The translations under genes and the position numbers were made by a program. From Crocinitomicaceae bacterium (lineage in GTDB: Bacteria; Bacteroidota; Bacteroidia; Flavobacteriales_G; Salibacteraceae), in assembly GCA_002713215.1 (NCBI GenBank), contig PAVO01000004.1, positions 124,001 through 188,000 on the forward strand: DNA of 64,000 nt. The letters are read 5' to 3'. How positions within the stretch are numbered: position 1 is the first letter of the stretch; each line of letters begins with the position of its first letter. This document shows positions 23,976 through 33,434 of the stretch, piece by piece. A model generated the notes under the pieces. It did not search any database and was not told the DNA's origin. It saw only the letters and a list, made by a program, of their open reading frames with translations.

Positions 23976-24878
23976 CTAAATTGAAGGTCGAGAAAGAATC
24001 GCAATCTCCCAATAAACATCACTTCGCCCGAGCACATCAGTTTGACCTTCATTAGACGTGGCCAGCGATAAGTCATTCGCAGCAGCATAACCCTTCAACT
24101 CTTCCATGCTGACGGGGTGCTCCTGACGACCATCGTTAAATGAGCCATGGCGCAGGAAGACGACCATCTTGCCGCCTTTAGTTAAGTGAGTAGCTAAATC
24201 GTCAAATGCCTGTTTGCGCAGATCAGGACGAATATGCATCCACACAGCGCTTAGCAAAATGAGATCAAAAGGGTTGCCTGGTAAAGTTTGATTCATTGGG
24301 ATAGATTTCCCAATGACGCGGATTTCAGGGTATCTCGCGTTAATATGCTCTCGCATTTTATCTGCCGGTTCAATGGCCAGCACATCATGTCCAGCGTTCA
24401 TGAAAAATGCGCTATCACGACCAGCGCCAGCGCCGACATCAAGAATTCGAAGAGGCCGGTTAGCGAAGCCCGAGTCCACCAGCTTGCCCCACCAATGGCC
24501 ATGCACTGATTCGAATGTTACTGATTCATACTCACCAATGAGTTTCTGAGAATTTTCATTGTAGAATGCGACATTCACATCAAGTTCTTCACCACCATAC
24601 CAACTAGAACTCAGTAGTTCTTTAGTTTCTGCCGCGCAGTGCCCGGAGTTCTGCATCGGCTGTCCTGTTTCAACAGACTTGCTTAATCGGGTTCGAAAAT
24701 CAATTAAATGGCCAATTGTGCTATCAATATCATCGATCATTGATTTTGCATCGCCAGCGGCAAATTTTGCGCTATGCCAGCTTTCAAGAAGCACCTTCAA
24801 GGCTTCACCAGATGCCTGCCCGGATAATTCGTGATACTGATCTTCAATTTGCTCATCGATTCTTGTGAGAAATGACAT
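23976..24878 (-). CDS. class I SAM-dependent methyltransferase with helical N-terminal extension
   Basis: Residues about 130-290 form a Rossmann-type methyltransferase: motif I ILDVGAGAGRDS, an acidic strand-2 end (IEPADKM), and motif post-II LLSAVWMHIRPD, followed by a typical GG-K-MVVFLRHG strand. The first 120 residues are helical. It resembles small-molecule or protein methyltransferases (UbiE/Tam-like), not DNA methyltransferases, since no NPPY or PC motif is present. The frame is open to 24917, but ATG 24878 has AGGAGCGAG upstream. It follows the 24889 gene by 10 bp. Confidence 0.8.
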   Translation of the reverse strand: MSFLTRIDEQIEDQYHELSGQASGEALKVLLESWHSAKFAAGDAKSMIDDIDSTIGHLIDFRTRLSKSVETGQPMQNSGHCAAETKELLSSSWYGGEELDVNVAFYNENSQKLIGEYESVTFESVHGHWWGKLVDSGFANRPLRILDVGAGAGRDSAFFMNAGHDVLAIEPADKMREHINARYPEIRVIGKSIPMNQTLPGNPFDLILLSAVWMHIRPDLRKQAFDDLATHLTKGGKMVVFLRHGSFNDGRQEHPVSMEELKGYAAANDLSLATSNEGQTDVLGRSDVYWEIAILSRPSI

Positions 24879-24888
24879 AAACTCGCTC

Positions 24889-25329
24889 CTACGCTTCAAT
24901 CGGATTTTCGGTATCATTACCCATGATCAAAAAAACATCCCATCCCATGGCTGACAGTGGCAGGAACATTGAAGGGAAGAGGGCTTCTGCTTCGCTCTCT
25001 GTCATCGCTTCACGGGTAAATGAGGGTGACACTTGAACGGTCAGTGCTAAGCCTGGCGCCACGTTGCTAAGGGTGCCATTCATGTAACTGCCTAACTGCT
25101 CGTCACTGTCCGTGTTGGGTACGACCTTAATGTTGGATTCTTTCGCTTTTTGGACTAGGCGAACTGCATCCACGAGTTGAGCTTCGTAGTCATCTTCAAC
25201 GCTGACGACCACACGTCGTTTTGGGGTAGGTCCATCAACAATAACTGTGTTGAAAGGAACAAGGTTTCTTGCCAGTAACGCCACAATTGCAGACGCTGTG
25301 TCAGATGATAGGTTGTAAGATTTTGACAT
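24889..25329 (-). CDS. unknown 146-residue protein
   Basis: The frame is open to 25389, but the promoter -10 at 25358-25363 and a GTGGAG site place the start at ATG 25329. The protein is soluble, with strand-helix alternation and a Val-rich first half. It is the first gene of the operon leading to the SAM methyltransferase and the ART-like protein. No domain recognised. Confidence 0.65.
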   Translation of the reverse strand: MSKSYNLSSDTASAIVALLARNLVPFNTVIVDGPTPKRRVVVSVEDDYEAQLVDAVRLVQKAKESNIKVVPNTDSDEQLGSYMNGTLSNVAPGLALTVQVSPSFTREAMTESEAEALFPSMFLPLSAMGWDVFLIMGNDTENPIEA

Positions 25330-25357
25330 GGTGACTCCACTTGAAAAAAGTAGAGCC

Positions 25358-25399
25358 ATCATACCAAACGCCAACATTAAAAACAACACATTTGTTGTC
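25358..25399 (-). promoter_or_regulatory. recurrent-palindrome promoter
   Basis: AACAACA-CATT-TGTTGTC at 25382-25399. Minus strand: TTGTTT, 17 bp ending TGG, TATGAT (25358-25363). The palindrome overlaps the last codons of neither flanking gene; it sits directly before the stop of the 1158-residue gene at 25401. Confidence 0.8.
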
Positions 25400-25400
25400 T

Positions 25401-28400
25401 TCAGTAGCCAAATGCGCGGCTAAAAGTAAAGTTCCCAGTACAACTTCCTATCACTACATTAGCTGTGGATCTCGTTCTGTGAAATCTGACTGTTCGACCA
25501 TCTATGTCGAACCAATCAGAGCTAATGTCGCTCGAAACATAGGTGGTAAAAGAGCCGTCATAGTTAAGGTTGCTTGCAGCTACGTCAGGCAAGTAACACT
25601 TGCCGATTTTGCTATCATAACGAACAGTGTTGTAATGACTCCATTTAAGAGTTCCATTGACAGAATTAAATATTCTTTCTCCAGTTTCAGCATCTGTGCA
25701 TGAGCAGTCACCAATATAACTGACGTGACCTTTACTACCGCCAGCACTACCAGCTGGTGAAGAAATTCCAAGCGAAGCATCAGAAAGGGGTCCATCCTCC
25801 GGCATGTGGGCATAGAGATAAAAACGTCTGTTCTCATGACGGCCTGTCACTTTGAATTTGCGACCTGCTTCAGTTAATAAAACATTCCCATGATGATCAA
25901 GCAAGGATAATTCAATCTCATCTGGGTTAACAACTCTGCCAATCCTATCAGAAAATACTTTTGCGGAACTGCGCTTAATCTCAGAAGATGTAATTGGATA
26001 ACCTTTACCGGCATTAACACCACGGAAATAAAATACGCCCCTTTTTTCGTAGGTTACATATGGGCGATAACCAAGTTTAACTACCTGATAATTCTTTGAA
26101 CCAACAGGCTGAATTTGTATCCCGACACTAACACTAGAAATATACCTTTCAGCATGAGGTCCAAAACCTTTTCCAAAACTTGAATAGATATCAATTGTAG
26201 TGCTATGGCTACCAACTTTTGCTGTTTCCATCATTTCTGGCTTGCCTGTTACAACGATTACTCTTGATTCGCCGGGTCCCAAATCAAGAGTTGAATCTGA
26301 AATATGGATAAGCTTTGAAGTTCTCAACTTATCTGCAAAACGAAGGCTTACCTTGGCCTTAAATTTACTGTCGTTTTTGATTGTGAGTTGCGCAGATGTA
26401 GGCAGCTCAGTTGAGCCTTTCACATACGAAATGCTGTTTTGCAATTCGGTTACATTGAGTGATGGATTTAAGCATTCGCTAGCACTCATCTCTTGATTCT
26501 CACTAGCTGTAATTTGGGTAACCTTGGTATATGGAGAAGGCGCAGTTAATTTTATATTGTGGTTATCACCACCCAAAACCAGTGCCCCTTCAGCAAAGAG
26601 TTCTCCACCAAACTCAATCACAATATCATCGTACTGACCGCAAGCTCTCCATGAATCAAGATCTTTTATGTTCATCTGCTTTATTTTTCCAGTCGCAGAA
26701 AGCCCTATTCTTGCAGAAAGGTATGCTACAGGGTCAACTCCGACTCCAGCAGTTAACCCAAGTGATAAATACCCGGTTCCAGAGACTGATGCCACATCAG
26801 TTATAAATTTATTCTTTCTGGAGCTGAAAATTGGTGGAGTAATATTTATTGGCCCGATTGTGAAAGTTTCAATAAAAATTGTAAAATCTGAATCAAGAGT
26901 GAAATTATCTAAACTCATTTCAGCACGAACAAATGGTGAGGCGTCGACAAGTTTTTTTGGGATGACAATCTCTCCGCCACCCGTCCCGTTTAGGATTAAT
27001 TTCCCCCCAACATCTAACTTATGGATTTTGTAACTAACCACCCCGTACTGGACATTTTTTACCTCCTCATGGGTTAGTATAGGGTCGCACACTCTAGCCG
27101 AAACAGAGCCATCCAAACTTGACTTCCCTGATGCTTTTGTTTTTGTATACCTCTTGTCAGCGCAAAGTGATGGTGTTGCTAATCTTAAATTTGAAAGCGT
27201 TTCCGAAGGATATATGCTCTTGATTTTTACAAATTCTAAATCTGTCGATTCGCTTCTTTCATTTGTAACAAACCCACGAGCGATATAGCCATCATCGTTT
27301 GGTTGAAGTTCGCCAATATCAATGACATACCCTCCCTGGTAAGGCTCATCCTCTCCCATTAGTTGAATCCAAAGATCTAGGTTAGTTTTGTTCTCAGTGT
27401 GCTCATCATAGTGCTGACCTTTTGGGTTCTCGTAAGTCCATACTATATCAGCATAGTAATAGGAAATGTCTGATTTTTCCGTCTCTTCAGTAGGTATGTT
27501 CTTGCTTGTGACGGAAAACCATTTTTCATTATCAAAAGTATAGTATGTTGTAGACAAGTCTGTAGCTACAGACAATTGCTTTAAGTAAGCGTTCGCTGTA
27601 GTTATTTCTGTATTTCCAGCAAATGACAAACGTTCATTAGTTATAGATAAAAAATCTTCAAGGTACTCTTTCCTTATTAGGGTGCTGTTCACTGATTTGC
27701 TTTTTTTTGAAAATACAGCTGTAATGTTGCCGCCGCTATCATTTATTGGCGTGCATGATTTGTTGTGTGTTTCCATGCATCCATTCCAGTGCTGGAATGA
27801 ACTGTAGCTGTTATCTTCATAGTTGATGATAGGGGGATTTTCTTTATCAAAAACGTACTCTTTAGAACGGTATAACCCCTGTCCGTTTGATACATCAATT
27901 AAATCAACATCATTGCCATCAATTTTTATTGAGCCTTCACCAATAGTGGTGAAGGTTGTCCTAAATGTTCTTTTTTCTTCAGCGCGCCCCCATCCGTTTA
28001 GTGTTGAGAAATAACCTGAAAATGCATCACGTTGTTCTTTATTGCTCATGTTTGACATTGCATCCCACATGCTTTCATTAAATTCATTAAATGAAGGTGC
28101 AATAAACTCGCTTGCAGAGTTTATGTAATCATTACCCACCGCAACACCTGCTTGTCTAAAGTAAATTGCTTTTTCATGAGGTATGTTAGTTTCAAACCCA
28201 AATGAAATAAGTTTGCTGTTGTTGAGATGGTAATAATCAATAAATTCCTCATGAATCAAATGGTGCTTATCTTCAGAAATAGACATATAGGCAGCCGTTG
28301 TGAAGATGGATGTTGTAATACTTCCTGCATAAAGATCAATTGATTGCACATAAGCCATCATCTTGTTGCTTGGGTCACGAGGTTTGCCCATAGCTAGCCC

Positions 28401-28877
28401 ACCAACCATATCAATTAAGACATACTCAGGAAGATCAGCAATGTTGCCAGTGTATTCAAACTGCCATGAACCATCATTTTTAGTTTTGGTCGTGTAAATC
28501 ACTTCATCCGTTTCGACATCGATGACATTTACTGTGCCACCCATTAGGATGGGGAGGTACGTGAAGTGCTTAGGTGATTCACCTGGAGCGAATTCCAGAA
28601 CAATATCTTGTTCGGCATCGATTCTCCATACTGACATCTTACCGGAGTTGTCATAAACGGTAAGAGAGTAATCCTGGTCATGCGGCACACCCAAGTAGCT
28701 TAAATGCTCTTGAGAACGCCATGACATATCTATGGCTTCATCAATGTAAGTGACACTTTCATCGGTGGAGGTGATTTTTAAAATTGGATCCTGCATCAAA
28801 GGGATCTTAATCGTGGTTTCAGCGAAAGCTGAAAAAGAGAGTATTGCTATCAAAAACAATACGAGTCGGCAACTCAT
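25401..28877 (-). CDS. large secreted protein, 1158 residues, function unknown
   Basis: A clear signal peptide (about residues 1-19, ending SAFA) precedes a long, beta-rich, Ser/Thr/Asn/Tyr-rich protein without membrane segments, so it is exported to the periplasm or beyond. The C-terminal 300 residues contain Ig-like stretches, several cysteines and a GSAGG patch. I see no protease, adhesin-repeat or C-terminal sorting motif. The gene is visibly more A/T-rich than its neighbours, which suggests a separate origin. It has its own promoter at 28937 and lies beside a secreted subtilase and a lipoprotein, so it may be a surface factor or a protease substrate. Confidence 0.75.
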   Translation of the reverse strand: MSCRLVLFLIAILSFSAFAETTIKIPLMQDPILKITSTDESVTYIDEAIDMSWRSQEHLSYLGVPHDQDYSLTVYDNSGKMSVWRIDAEQDIVLEFAPGESPKHFTYLPILMGGTVNVIDVETDEVIYTTKTKNDGSWQFEYTGNIADLPEYVLIDMVGGLAMGKPRDPSNKMMAYVQSIDLYAGSITTSIFTTAAYMSISEDKHHLIHEEFIDYYHLNNSKLISFGFETNIPHEKAIYFRQAGVAVGNDYINSASEFIAPSFNEFNESMWDAMSNMSNKEQRDAFSGYFSTLNGWGRAEEKRTFRTTFTTIGEGSIKIDGNDVDLIDVSNGQGLYRSKEYVFDKENPPIINYEDNSYSSFQHWNGCMETHNKSCTPINDSGGNITAVFSKKSKSVNSTLIRKEYLEDFLSITNERLSFAGNTEITTANAYLKQLSVATDLSTTYYTFDNEKWFSVTSKNIPTEETEKSDISYYYADIVWTYENPKGQHYDEHTENKTNLDLWIQLMGEDEPYQGGYVIDIGELQPNDDGYIARGFVTNERSESTDLEFVKIKSIYPSETLSNLRLATPSLCADKRYTKTKASGKSSLDGSVSARVCDPILTHEEVKNVQYGVVSYKIHKLDVGGKLILNGTGGGEIVIPKKLVDASPFVRAEMSLDNFTLDSDFTIFIETFTIGPINITPPIFSSRKNKFITDVASVSGTGYLSLGLTAGVGVDPVAYLSARIGLSATGKIKQMNIKDLDSWRACGQYDDIVIEFGGELFAEGALVLGGDNHNIKLTAPSPYTKVTQITASENQEMSASECLNPSLNVTELQNSISYVKGSTELPTSAQLTIKNDSKFKAKVSLRFADKLRTSKLIHISDSTLDLGPGESRVIVVTGKPEMMETAKVGSHSTTIDIYSSFGKGFGPHAERYISSVSVGIQIQPVGSKNYQVVKLGYRPYVTYEKRGVFYFRGVNAGKGYPITSSEIKRSSAKVFSDRIGRVVNPDEIELSLLDHHGNVLLTEAGRKFKVTGRHENRRFYLYAHMPEDGPLSDASLGISSPAGSAGGSKGHVSYIGDCSCTDAETGERIFNSVNGTLKWSHYNTVRYDSKIGKCYLPDVAASNLNYDGSFTTYVSSDISSDWFDIDGRTVRFHRTRSTANVVIGSCTGNFTFSRAFGY

Positions 28878-28936
28878 GCACTCTTCCTTATTTTAATTGG
28901 AAAACAAGCCGGAAATCAGGCCTTTTGTGTACATAA

Positions 28937-28978
28937 ATAGTATCATTGCGACAATTCAATAACAACATATAAGTTGTT
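28937..28978 (-). promoter_or_regulatory. recurrent-palindrome promoter
   Basis: AACAACA-TATA-AGTTGTT at 28961-28978 (one mismatch). Minus strand: TTGTTA, 17 bp ending TGA, TACTAT (28937-28942). It drives the 1158-residue secreted protein. Confidence 0.8.
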
Positions 28979-28990
28979 ATTTAGTAATGA

Positions 28991-29018
28991 AAAAGAACGC
29001 TATAAAGCGTCCTTTTTT
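28991..29018 (-). terminator. intrinsic terminator after the subtilase
   Basis: Hairpin around ACGCT-ATAA-AGCGT with A/T flanks giving a U-run on either strand; it lies about 20 bp beyond the subtilase stop codon. Confidence 0.65.
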
Positions 29019-29035
29019 TACCGTGCGGTCATGCC

Positions 29036-30796
29036 TTAGTTAGAACATGATGCGCCCGTTGTAGCATCCACAGATACCGTGATGATGTCGCTGCACTTGC
29101 CATCGATACAGGTTTTAACACCGTAGTCGTAGCCAGTAAGATCAGTACCAGACAGTTCCATTAGCTGACTAGGCTTAGACGTTGCGTTGATAAAGGTCTC
29201 AACACCACTACCGCCCTCTACCAATTCGCCACCCGTTGCAACACGGAACATTGTGTAAGTCACATTGGCCTTTTCTTCAGCAAATGCATTCATGTTCACT
29301 TCGTACAGGTCACAGGTCGTTACGGCATTGCCTAATTGACGCTGAACCACTGCTGCAACACATGAACCACCATCTGCTAGTGCGTGGCGAATGTAAGTTA
29401 GTTCACCCGCTTTGTAGGCGATAGAGGCTTCAAGGAAGCGTTTTGCGTTTAGTGTACCTACACCGCACTGCGTTGGATCCGTCAGGCACGTTGAGCCGTC
29501 ACGATAGGCATTGGTTGTTGAAAGCAACAGGAAGTTGATTTCGTTAACATCCAAGTCTTCCACCTGAGATAGTACGTTTGCAACAGAGGCGGTTACCAGT
29601 GGGGCGGCAAAAGATGTGCCTTCCCAGATACCAACGGTCGCCTCATCTTCAGTCGCACGGGCGGTATAACCAGCCACTTCCTTGCCGTGGGCAGATAGCG
29701 CTAGCGTGTCACCGTAGTTTGAGAACTCGGCACGGTCACCGGCCCAATCATTGGCGCCAACAGTGATGACATTGTCACAACCTGAAGGAATGTAGTCTTT
29801 GGTGTCCATGTTTTTGTTACCCGAAGCAATAATCACCGGGATGCCACGTTCAACCGCGTAGTTGATTGAGTCTTGTACATAGGCTGTACAACCACCGTCA
29901 ACTTGTGCGCCTAAACTCATGTTGATCACATCGACAGGTTCAGAGATGTCAGCTGCACCTTCGAGAGTATCACCCGCCATCCAGCGAACGGCATCGGCAA
30001 AGCGAAGATCACCTGTGCCACAATACAGAGCGCGACCTGGCACAATTTCCACATCGACACCGGCACCAGCAATACCAACACCATTATCGGTGTAAGCTGC
30101 AATAACACTGGCAACACCGTTACCGTGAGAGCCACAGTTAAGATCGTTCAGTTCAGCATCGGTTACATAAGGGTCGTTGTCGATATCGCCCCAGTAAACG
30201 TCAATGCCTTCGTCTGCCCAATTGATGTCGTGGTGCTTAGTGAAGTCACCGTCAATTACGCCGACACGAACGGTCTTCTTGCTGGCAGCTTCTTCGAACA
30301 TTGCCCATACACCAGTGATGTCGTGGCCAGTGTAGAATTCGCCATAAGGATTACTACCAAGCGCCAGCGGTGCAAAGTAGTCTTTCTGCTCACGCCATTC
30401 AGGATCGTTTGGCGCATCGGTCAGGCCGTTTTCACCCACATTGTAACCATAGGTTAAGCGCAATGGTTTATCGGTGGTTACCGTAATGTTGGCGTCAACA
30501 TCTGAGAAGCTTTCGCTTTGAGACAGGGTGCGGATAGCTGCATCAAGGCTGTTTGCTTCAACCGTAATAAAGCTGTATTCGCCCGAGTCGCTAATGCTGT
30601 GATTGGCATTTAAGACCGAAAGTTGCGCATTATCCAGCGCGTTGTTCATGGCACGTTTTACATCAACGCTACTGGTTGAACTTGATTTAACGATGCCTTG
30701 GTGTTTTACCACCAAATCGAATGTTTCTGCGCTTACGGCCGATGACAGGGCTAACGTCAGGGTTGCAGTGATCAGTGCGATTTTATTCATTTTCAT
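29036..30796 (-). CDS. secreted subtilisin-like (S8) serine protease
   Basis: Signal peptide at residues 1-23 (ending VSA). A propeptide-like region (about 24-120) is followed by the S8 catalytic domain with D182 (VIDGDF), H224 (SHGNGVAS), the oxyanion Asn in ASGNKN (about 327) and S395 (GTSFAAP). The C-terminal 150 residues carry paired cysteines and may be a binding domain. It would be exported and auto-processed. It is the last gene of the operon 32274 to 29036, after an acidic cytoplasmic protein and a lipoprotein. All catalytic residues are intact. Confidence 0.93.
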   Translation of the reverse strand: MKMNKIALITATLTLALSSAVSAETFDLVVKHQGIVKSSSTSSVDVKRAMNNALDNAQLSVLNANHSISDSGEYSFITVEANSLDAAIRTLSQSESFSDVDANITVTTDKPLRLTYGYNVGENGLTDAPNDPEWREQKDYFAPLALGSNPYGEFYTGHDITGVWAMFEEAASKKTVRVGVIDGDFTKHHDINWADEGIDVYWGDIDNDPYVTDAELNDLNCGSHGNGVASVIAAYTDNGVGIAGAGVDVEIVPGRALYCGTGDLRFADAVRWMAGDTLEGAADISEPVDVINMSLGAQVDGGCTAYVQDSINYAVERGIPVIIASGNKNMDTKDYIPSGCDNVITVGANDWAGDRAEFSNYGDTLALSAHGKEVAGYTARATEDEATVGIWEGTSFAAPLVTASVANVLSQVEDLDVNEINFLLLSTTNAYRDGSTCLTDPTQCGVGTLNAKRFLEASIAYKAGELTYIRHALADGGSCVAAVVQRQLGNAVTTCDLYEVNMNAFAEEKANVTYTMFRVATGGELVEGGSGVETFINATSKPSQLMELSGTDLTGYDYGVKTCIDGKCSDIITVSVDATTGASCSN

Positions 30797-30823
30797 CAGT
30801 ATGATTCTCCGTTAACCGTTCAA

Positions 30824-31792
30824 TTACTGAAAGCAAGGGGTTGAGGCTGCATCTTCAACGATGCTGTAGTTGTCAGCGAACACCCATGTTTCGCCTTCCC
30901 ATTGACCGTAGTCACTGTTACCAATGAAACCAGACACTGCTTCACTAGAAACTGTCACCTTATAACTCGGCAGCGCTGGCGTATTACCTGATGCTTCCGA
31001 AATTTCGTTAATGACCGCGAGTAAGCTGGCTGCTGGCTCATTGACCTGCGCGATGACATCGTCAATGCTTGATTGCAATGCTGTTTCGTCTTTTGAGCCG
31101 TTTTGGTAAGCCGTAATACTGTCGCTTAGGGCATCTTTTGATAGTGCGCCATTACCTGAATACAGTGTGTTTTTCAGTGCACTAACGGCATCCGAAAGTT
31201 TGTTTGTATGCGTAGTTTTTGTTGCACCGTCAATATCGCCGCCGATAAACTGTAGTGCGACATAAGATTCGCCCACCAGCTCGATATCATTGGTGAATGA
31301 TTGGGCTTCTACGGTCGTGATCAGCGCTTGCGCTTGTGCAATAACCGCTTCGGCAGAGGTGTTTTCGATAGCGACACTTACGCTGTACTCCAGCGTATCG
31401 TCTTTATCTTGCACCTGGATCGTAAAGTCGCCGGTTGATGCCTGGGTGATATCGCCCACAGTGTAAGTGATAGATACAGTGTCACCACTGACGGAATAGT
31501 CAACACTACCCACAGATGGTTGGCTTGATACCGTAACGTCCAGTGCCTGATCTTTATCTTTTGTCGTGATCACAAACTCGGCAGAGCCATTTTCAGCGAT
31601 AGAAGCCGAAGATTGATCAATGCTACCGGTCATTGCTGTAGGGGTTGTTGTGCCACCGTTACCATTGCCGTTACCCGTTGAAGGGGTGCCGTTTTCTGTA
31701 ACAGTGTCAGAGCCTCCGCCGCCACCACAAGCAGATAAACCAAGTGCAACCAAGGCGATAGTAGCGAATTTCAGAGAACGATTTGTTTTCAT
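30824..31792 (-). CDS. lipoprotein with Ig/cadherin-like repeat region
   Basis: The N-terminus is a lipoprotein signal ending LSAC, with the lipidated Cys followed by a run of Gly (CGGGGGS). There is no Asp at +2, which favours the outer membrane. A Thr/Gly/Asn-rich linker (about residues 28-55) leads to a beta-rich domain with IAENGSAEFVI and DYSVSGDTVSITY strands, resembling cadherin-like or Ig-like surface modules. The C-terminal half is helical and Ala/Ser-rich. It is co-transcribed with the subtilase 27 bp downstream, so it could be an anchor, substrate or inhibitor for it. Confidence 0.8.
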   Translation of the reverse strand: MKTNRSLKFATIALVALGLSACGGGGGSDTVTENGTPSTGNGNGNGGTTTPTAMTGSIDQSSASIAENGSAEFVITTKDKDQALDVTVSSQPSVGSVDYSVSGDTVSITYTVGDITQASTGDFTIQVQDKDDTLEYSVSVAIENTSAEAVIAQAQALITTVEAQSFTNDIELVGESYVALQFIGGDIDGATKTTHTNKLSDAVSALKNTLYSGNGALSKDALSDSITAYQNGSKDETALQSSIDDVIAQVNEPAASLLAVINEISEASGNTPALPSYKVTVSSEAVSGFIGNSDYGQWEGETWVFADNYSIVEDAASTPCFQ

Positions 31793-31827
31793 CTCATTGT
31801 CCTTGTTATAGGCAGTAAATACTGCAA

Positions 31828-32274
31828 TTAATCTTCAAATTCAGTGTTAGTCAGTTCTTCGATAGATTTTGAGCAGGTCACCGTTCGTTCGTGTTCTTCG
31901 GTGATCTCTTCTACAGAACTTGACCAATCAATGCGTTCAAGTAACCCGTTGTCACTCAGGTTGTCGAACGCCGCTTTCAAGTCACCATCCGAGTCTTGGA
32001 CAGCTTCCTGTAAATCTTCTGTTTTCACGACATAGTCGACATCTTCTTCAACTACGCCATCGCAACGGCGATTCAATGTCACGACACTTTCATCACTGGC
32101 GATCGGACGAAACGATTTAATTTCCGTACGAAGGTAATCAACCGCGATTTCGCCTTCTTTTGCACCGGCTTCATCCACGACCGGTAAGTGCTTCTTAAGC
32201 AACGTTTCAACTTGCTCAGCTGTTACACCTGCCGGAACGGTAATCGAACCGGAAAATTCAATGCGTTGTGCCAT
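31828..32274 (-). CDS. unknown acidic 148-residue protein
   Basis: First gene of the lipoprotein-subtilase operon. It has no signal peptide, and is very acidic (Glu/Asp throughout) with a first half of alternating strands and two Cys. The ATG has GGGGAG somewhat far upstream. It may be a cytoplasmic partner or regulator of the secreted pair. Family not recognised. Confidence 0.65.
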   Translation of the reverse strand: MAQRIEFSGSITVPAGVTAEQVETLLKKHLPVVDEAGAKEGEIAVDYLRTEIKSFRPIASDESVVTLNRRCDGVVEEDVDYVVKTEDLQEAVQDSDGDLKAAFDNLSDNGLLERIDWSSSVEEITEEHERTVTCSKSIEELTNTEFED

Positions 32275-32308
32275 TTGTGTTTTGTCTCCCCGTTATCAAG
32301 ATGATAAT

Positions 32309-32374
32309 AGTATCCCAAAACAACACAACAAAATCAACAAAAATGTTGTTTTAATTTTAGATATTTTCTTTATA
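32309..32374. promoter_or_regulatory. divergent recurrent-palindrome promoter pair
   Basis: ATCAACA-AAAA-TGTTGTT at 32333-32350. Minus strand: TTGATT, 17 bp ending TGG, GATACT (32309-32314) for the lipoprotein-subtilase operon. Plus strand: TTGTTT, 17 bp, TTTATA (32369-32374), pointing into a 250-bp stretch with no ORF. Confidence 0.75.
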
Positions 32375-32380
32375 GATTAA

Positions 32381-32621
32381 GGATGTATAACAATTTTGCT
32401 GTTTGATAAATAAGCAGCGACGATCTAGCTCAAGGGATCCGTGGGATACAGCGAGGGTAGGGTGATTGTGCGTACAACTTTATCGTATGCGCATTGATAC
32501 CAAAAAGAGGTGGGTGGGGCGAATAAAATAAGATGAAATGTGGTTTAAAAACATAAAAACCAAAGCCAAAGGTCGCAAATGTTTAGTTAAAACAGAATCT
32601 TGAGCCTTTAACTTTGTTTTT
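32381..32621 (+). ncRNA. candidate small RNA of about 240 nt
   Basis: The region 32351-32628 has no gene. A plus-strand promoter of the standard architecture (TTGTTT-17-TTTATA) starts it. A hairpin with stem CAAAG-CC-AAAGG (32561-32572) pairing CCTTT-AA-CTTTG (32605-32616), followed by T5, ends it. No reading frame longer than seven codons follows the promoter in a good context. Both ends fit an independent transcript, but the terminator also serves the convergent gene at 32629, so the RNA is only a candidate. Confidence 0.4.
32561..32621. terminator. bidirectional terminator hairpin
   Basis: Two 5-bp stems separated by a 2x2 internal loop, with T5 on the plus strand and GTTTTTA on the minus strand. 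It lies directly after the stop of the minus-strand operon 35188 to 32629. Confidence 0.55.
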
Positions 32622-32628
32622 AAATTAG

Positions 32629-33045
32629 TTATTCATGTTCAGACGTTAACTGGAGGTTTTTAGCCAGCTCGACCAAGTCAGTGTTGTGAATTAGCGTGTA
32701 AGCATCAGCGAGGTAAGACCAAACATCACGAACATACCCTTTAATAAATTGACCATCTTGACCGCCTTTTTTATGGCTGTATGCAAACGTGCTTTCGTCA
32801 AAGAGTGAACGGATAACATGCTGATAGAAGTCATGACGTAAATTGTCGTTGGTTAATTCGCGTCGCTCAGGTTCAAGATGGTGTTTCATATCCGAGACGA
32901 CCAACATGATCATAGAGTTAATATCACCAATGGTAAATTCAGGTGACTTATACTCATGCTCTGGCGGATCTTCGTCAGGTCGGGTAGATTTGCTCTTAAT
33001 AACGGGGGCGTATAGCACCCCGTCAATCAATACCTGGTGAGGCAT
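32629..33045 (-). CDS. unknown 138-residue protein
   Basis: Soluble, mostly helical after residue 35. Its ATG overlaps the stop of the 33045 gene (TAATG), so the two are coupled. It is the last gene of a four-gene operon starting at 35188. No domain recognised. Confidence 0.7.
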   Translation of the reverse strand: MPHQVLIDGVLYAPVIKSKSTRPDEDPPEHEYKSPEFTIGDINSMIMLVVSDMKHHLEPERRELTNDNLRHDFYQHVIRSLFDESTFAYSHKKGGQDGQFIKGYVRDVWSYLADAYTLIHNTDLVELAKNLQLTSEHE

Positions 33046-33416
33046 TACTTGGCAACCTCATTCGGAAAGGCAATTGTACCGTCTGGCGTGTTGAGAACGG
33101 TTGATGTTCCTTTTGGGTAAGCAAAAAGCGCACGAAGCCCGTCTTCGGTGTCATAGATGGCCAATAAGAATGCGCCTTCAATGTCGCATTTTGGCTCCCA
33201 GTCTGGGATCCCGCATTCACCATCGCCAAAACGTTCGTTTTGCTCTTCTGTACCCGAGCTTTCAAGGCTGTCGATATGCCAGCCAAGATTACGCTCTTCA
33301 AACCACTTGTCGATATCTTTCGACTTGGCACTCTCATCCCATTGAGGGATTCGCGGATCTGTCCAGTATCCGTGTTCGTCACGTTCGACGTTGCCGGGTG
33401 TGAATTCAATTGTCAT
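33045..33416 (-). CDS. unknown 123-residue acidic protein
   Basis: Third gene of the 35188 operon. Its ATG has a strong GGAGG site and its stop is shared with the next start (TAATG). The protein is rich in Trp, Glu and Asp, with short strands, and has no membrane segment. I do not recognise it. Confidence 0.7.
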   Translation of the reverse strand: MTIEFTPGNVERDEHGYWTDPRIPQWDESAKSKDIDKWFEERNLGWHIDSLESSGTEEQNERFGDGECGIPDWEPKCDIEGAFLLAIYDTEDGLRALFAYPKGTSTVLNTPDGTIAFPNEVAK

Positions 33417-33434
33417 ATAACCTCCGGTGTTATG

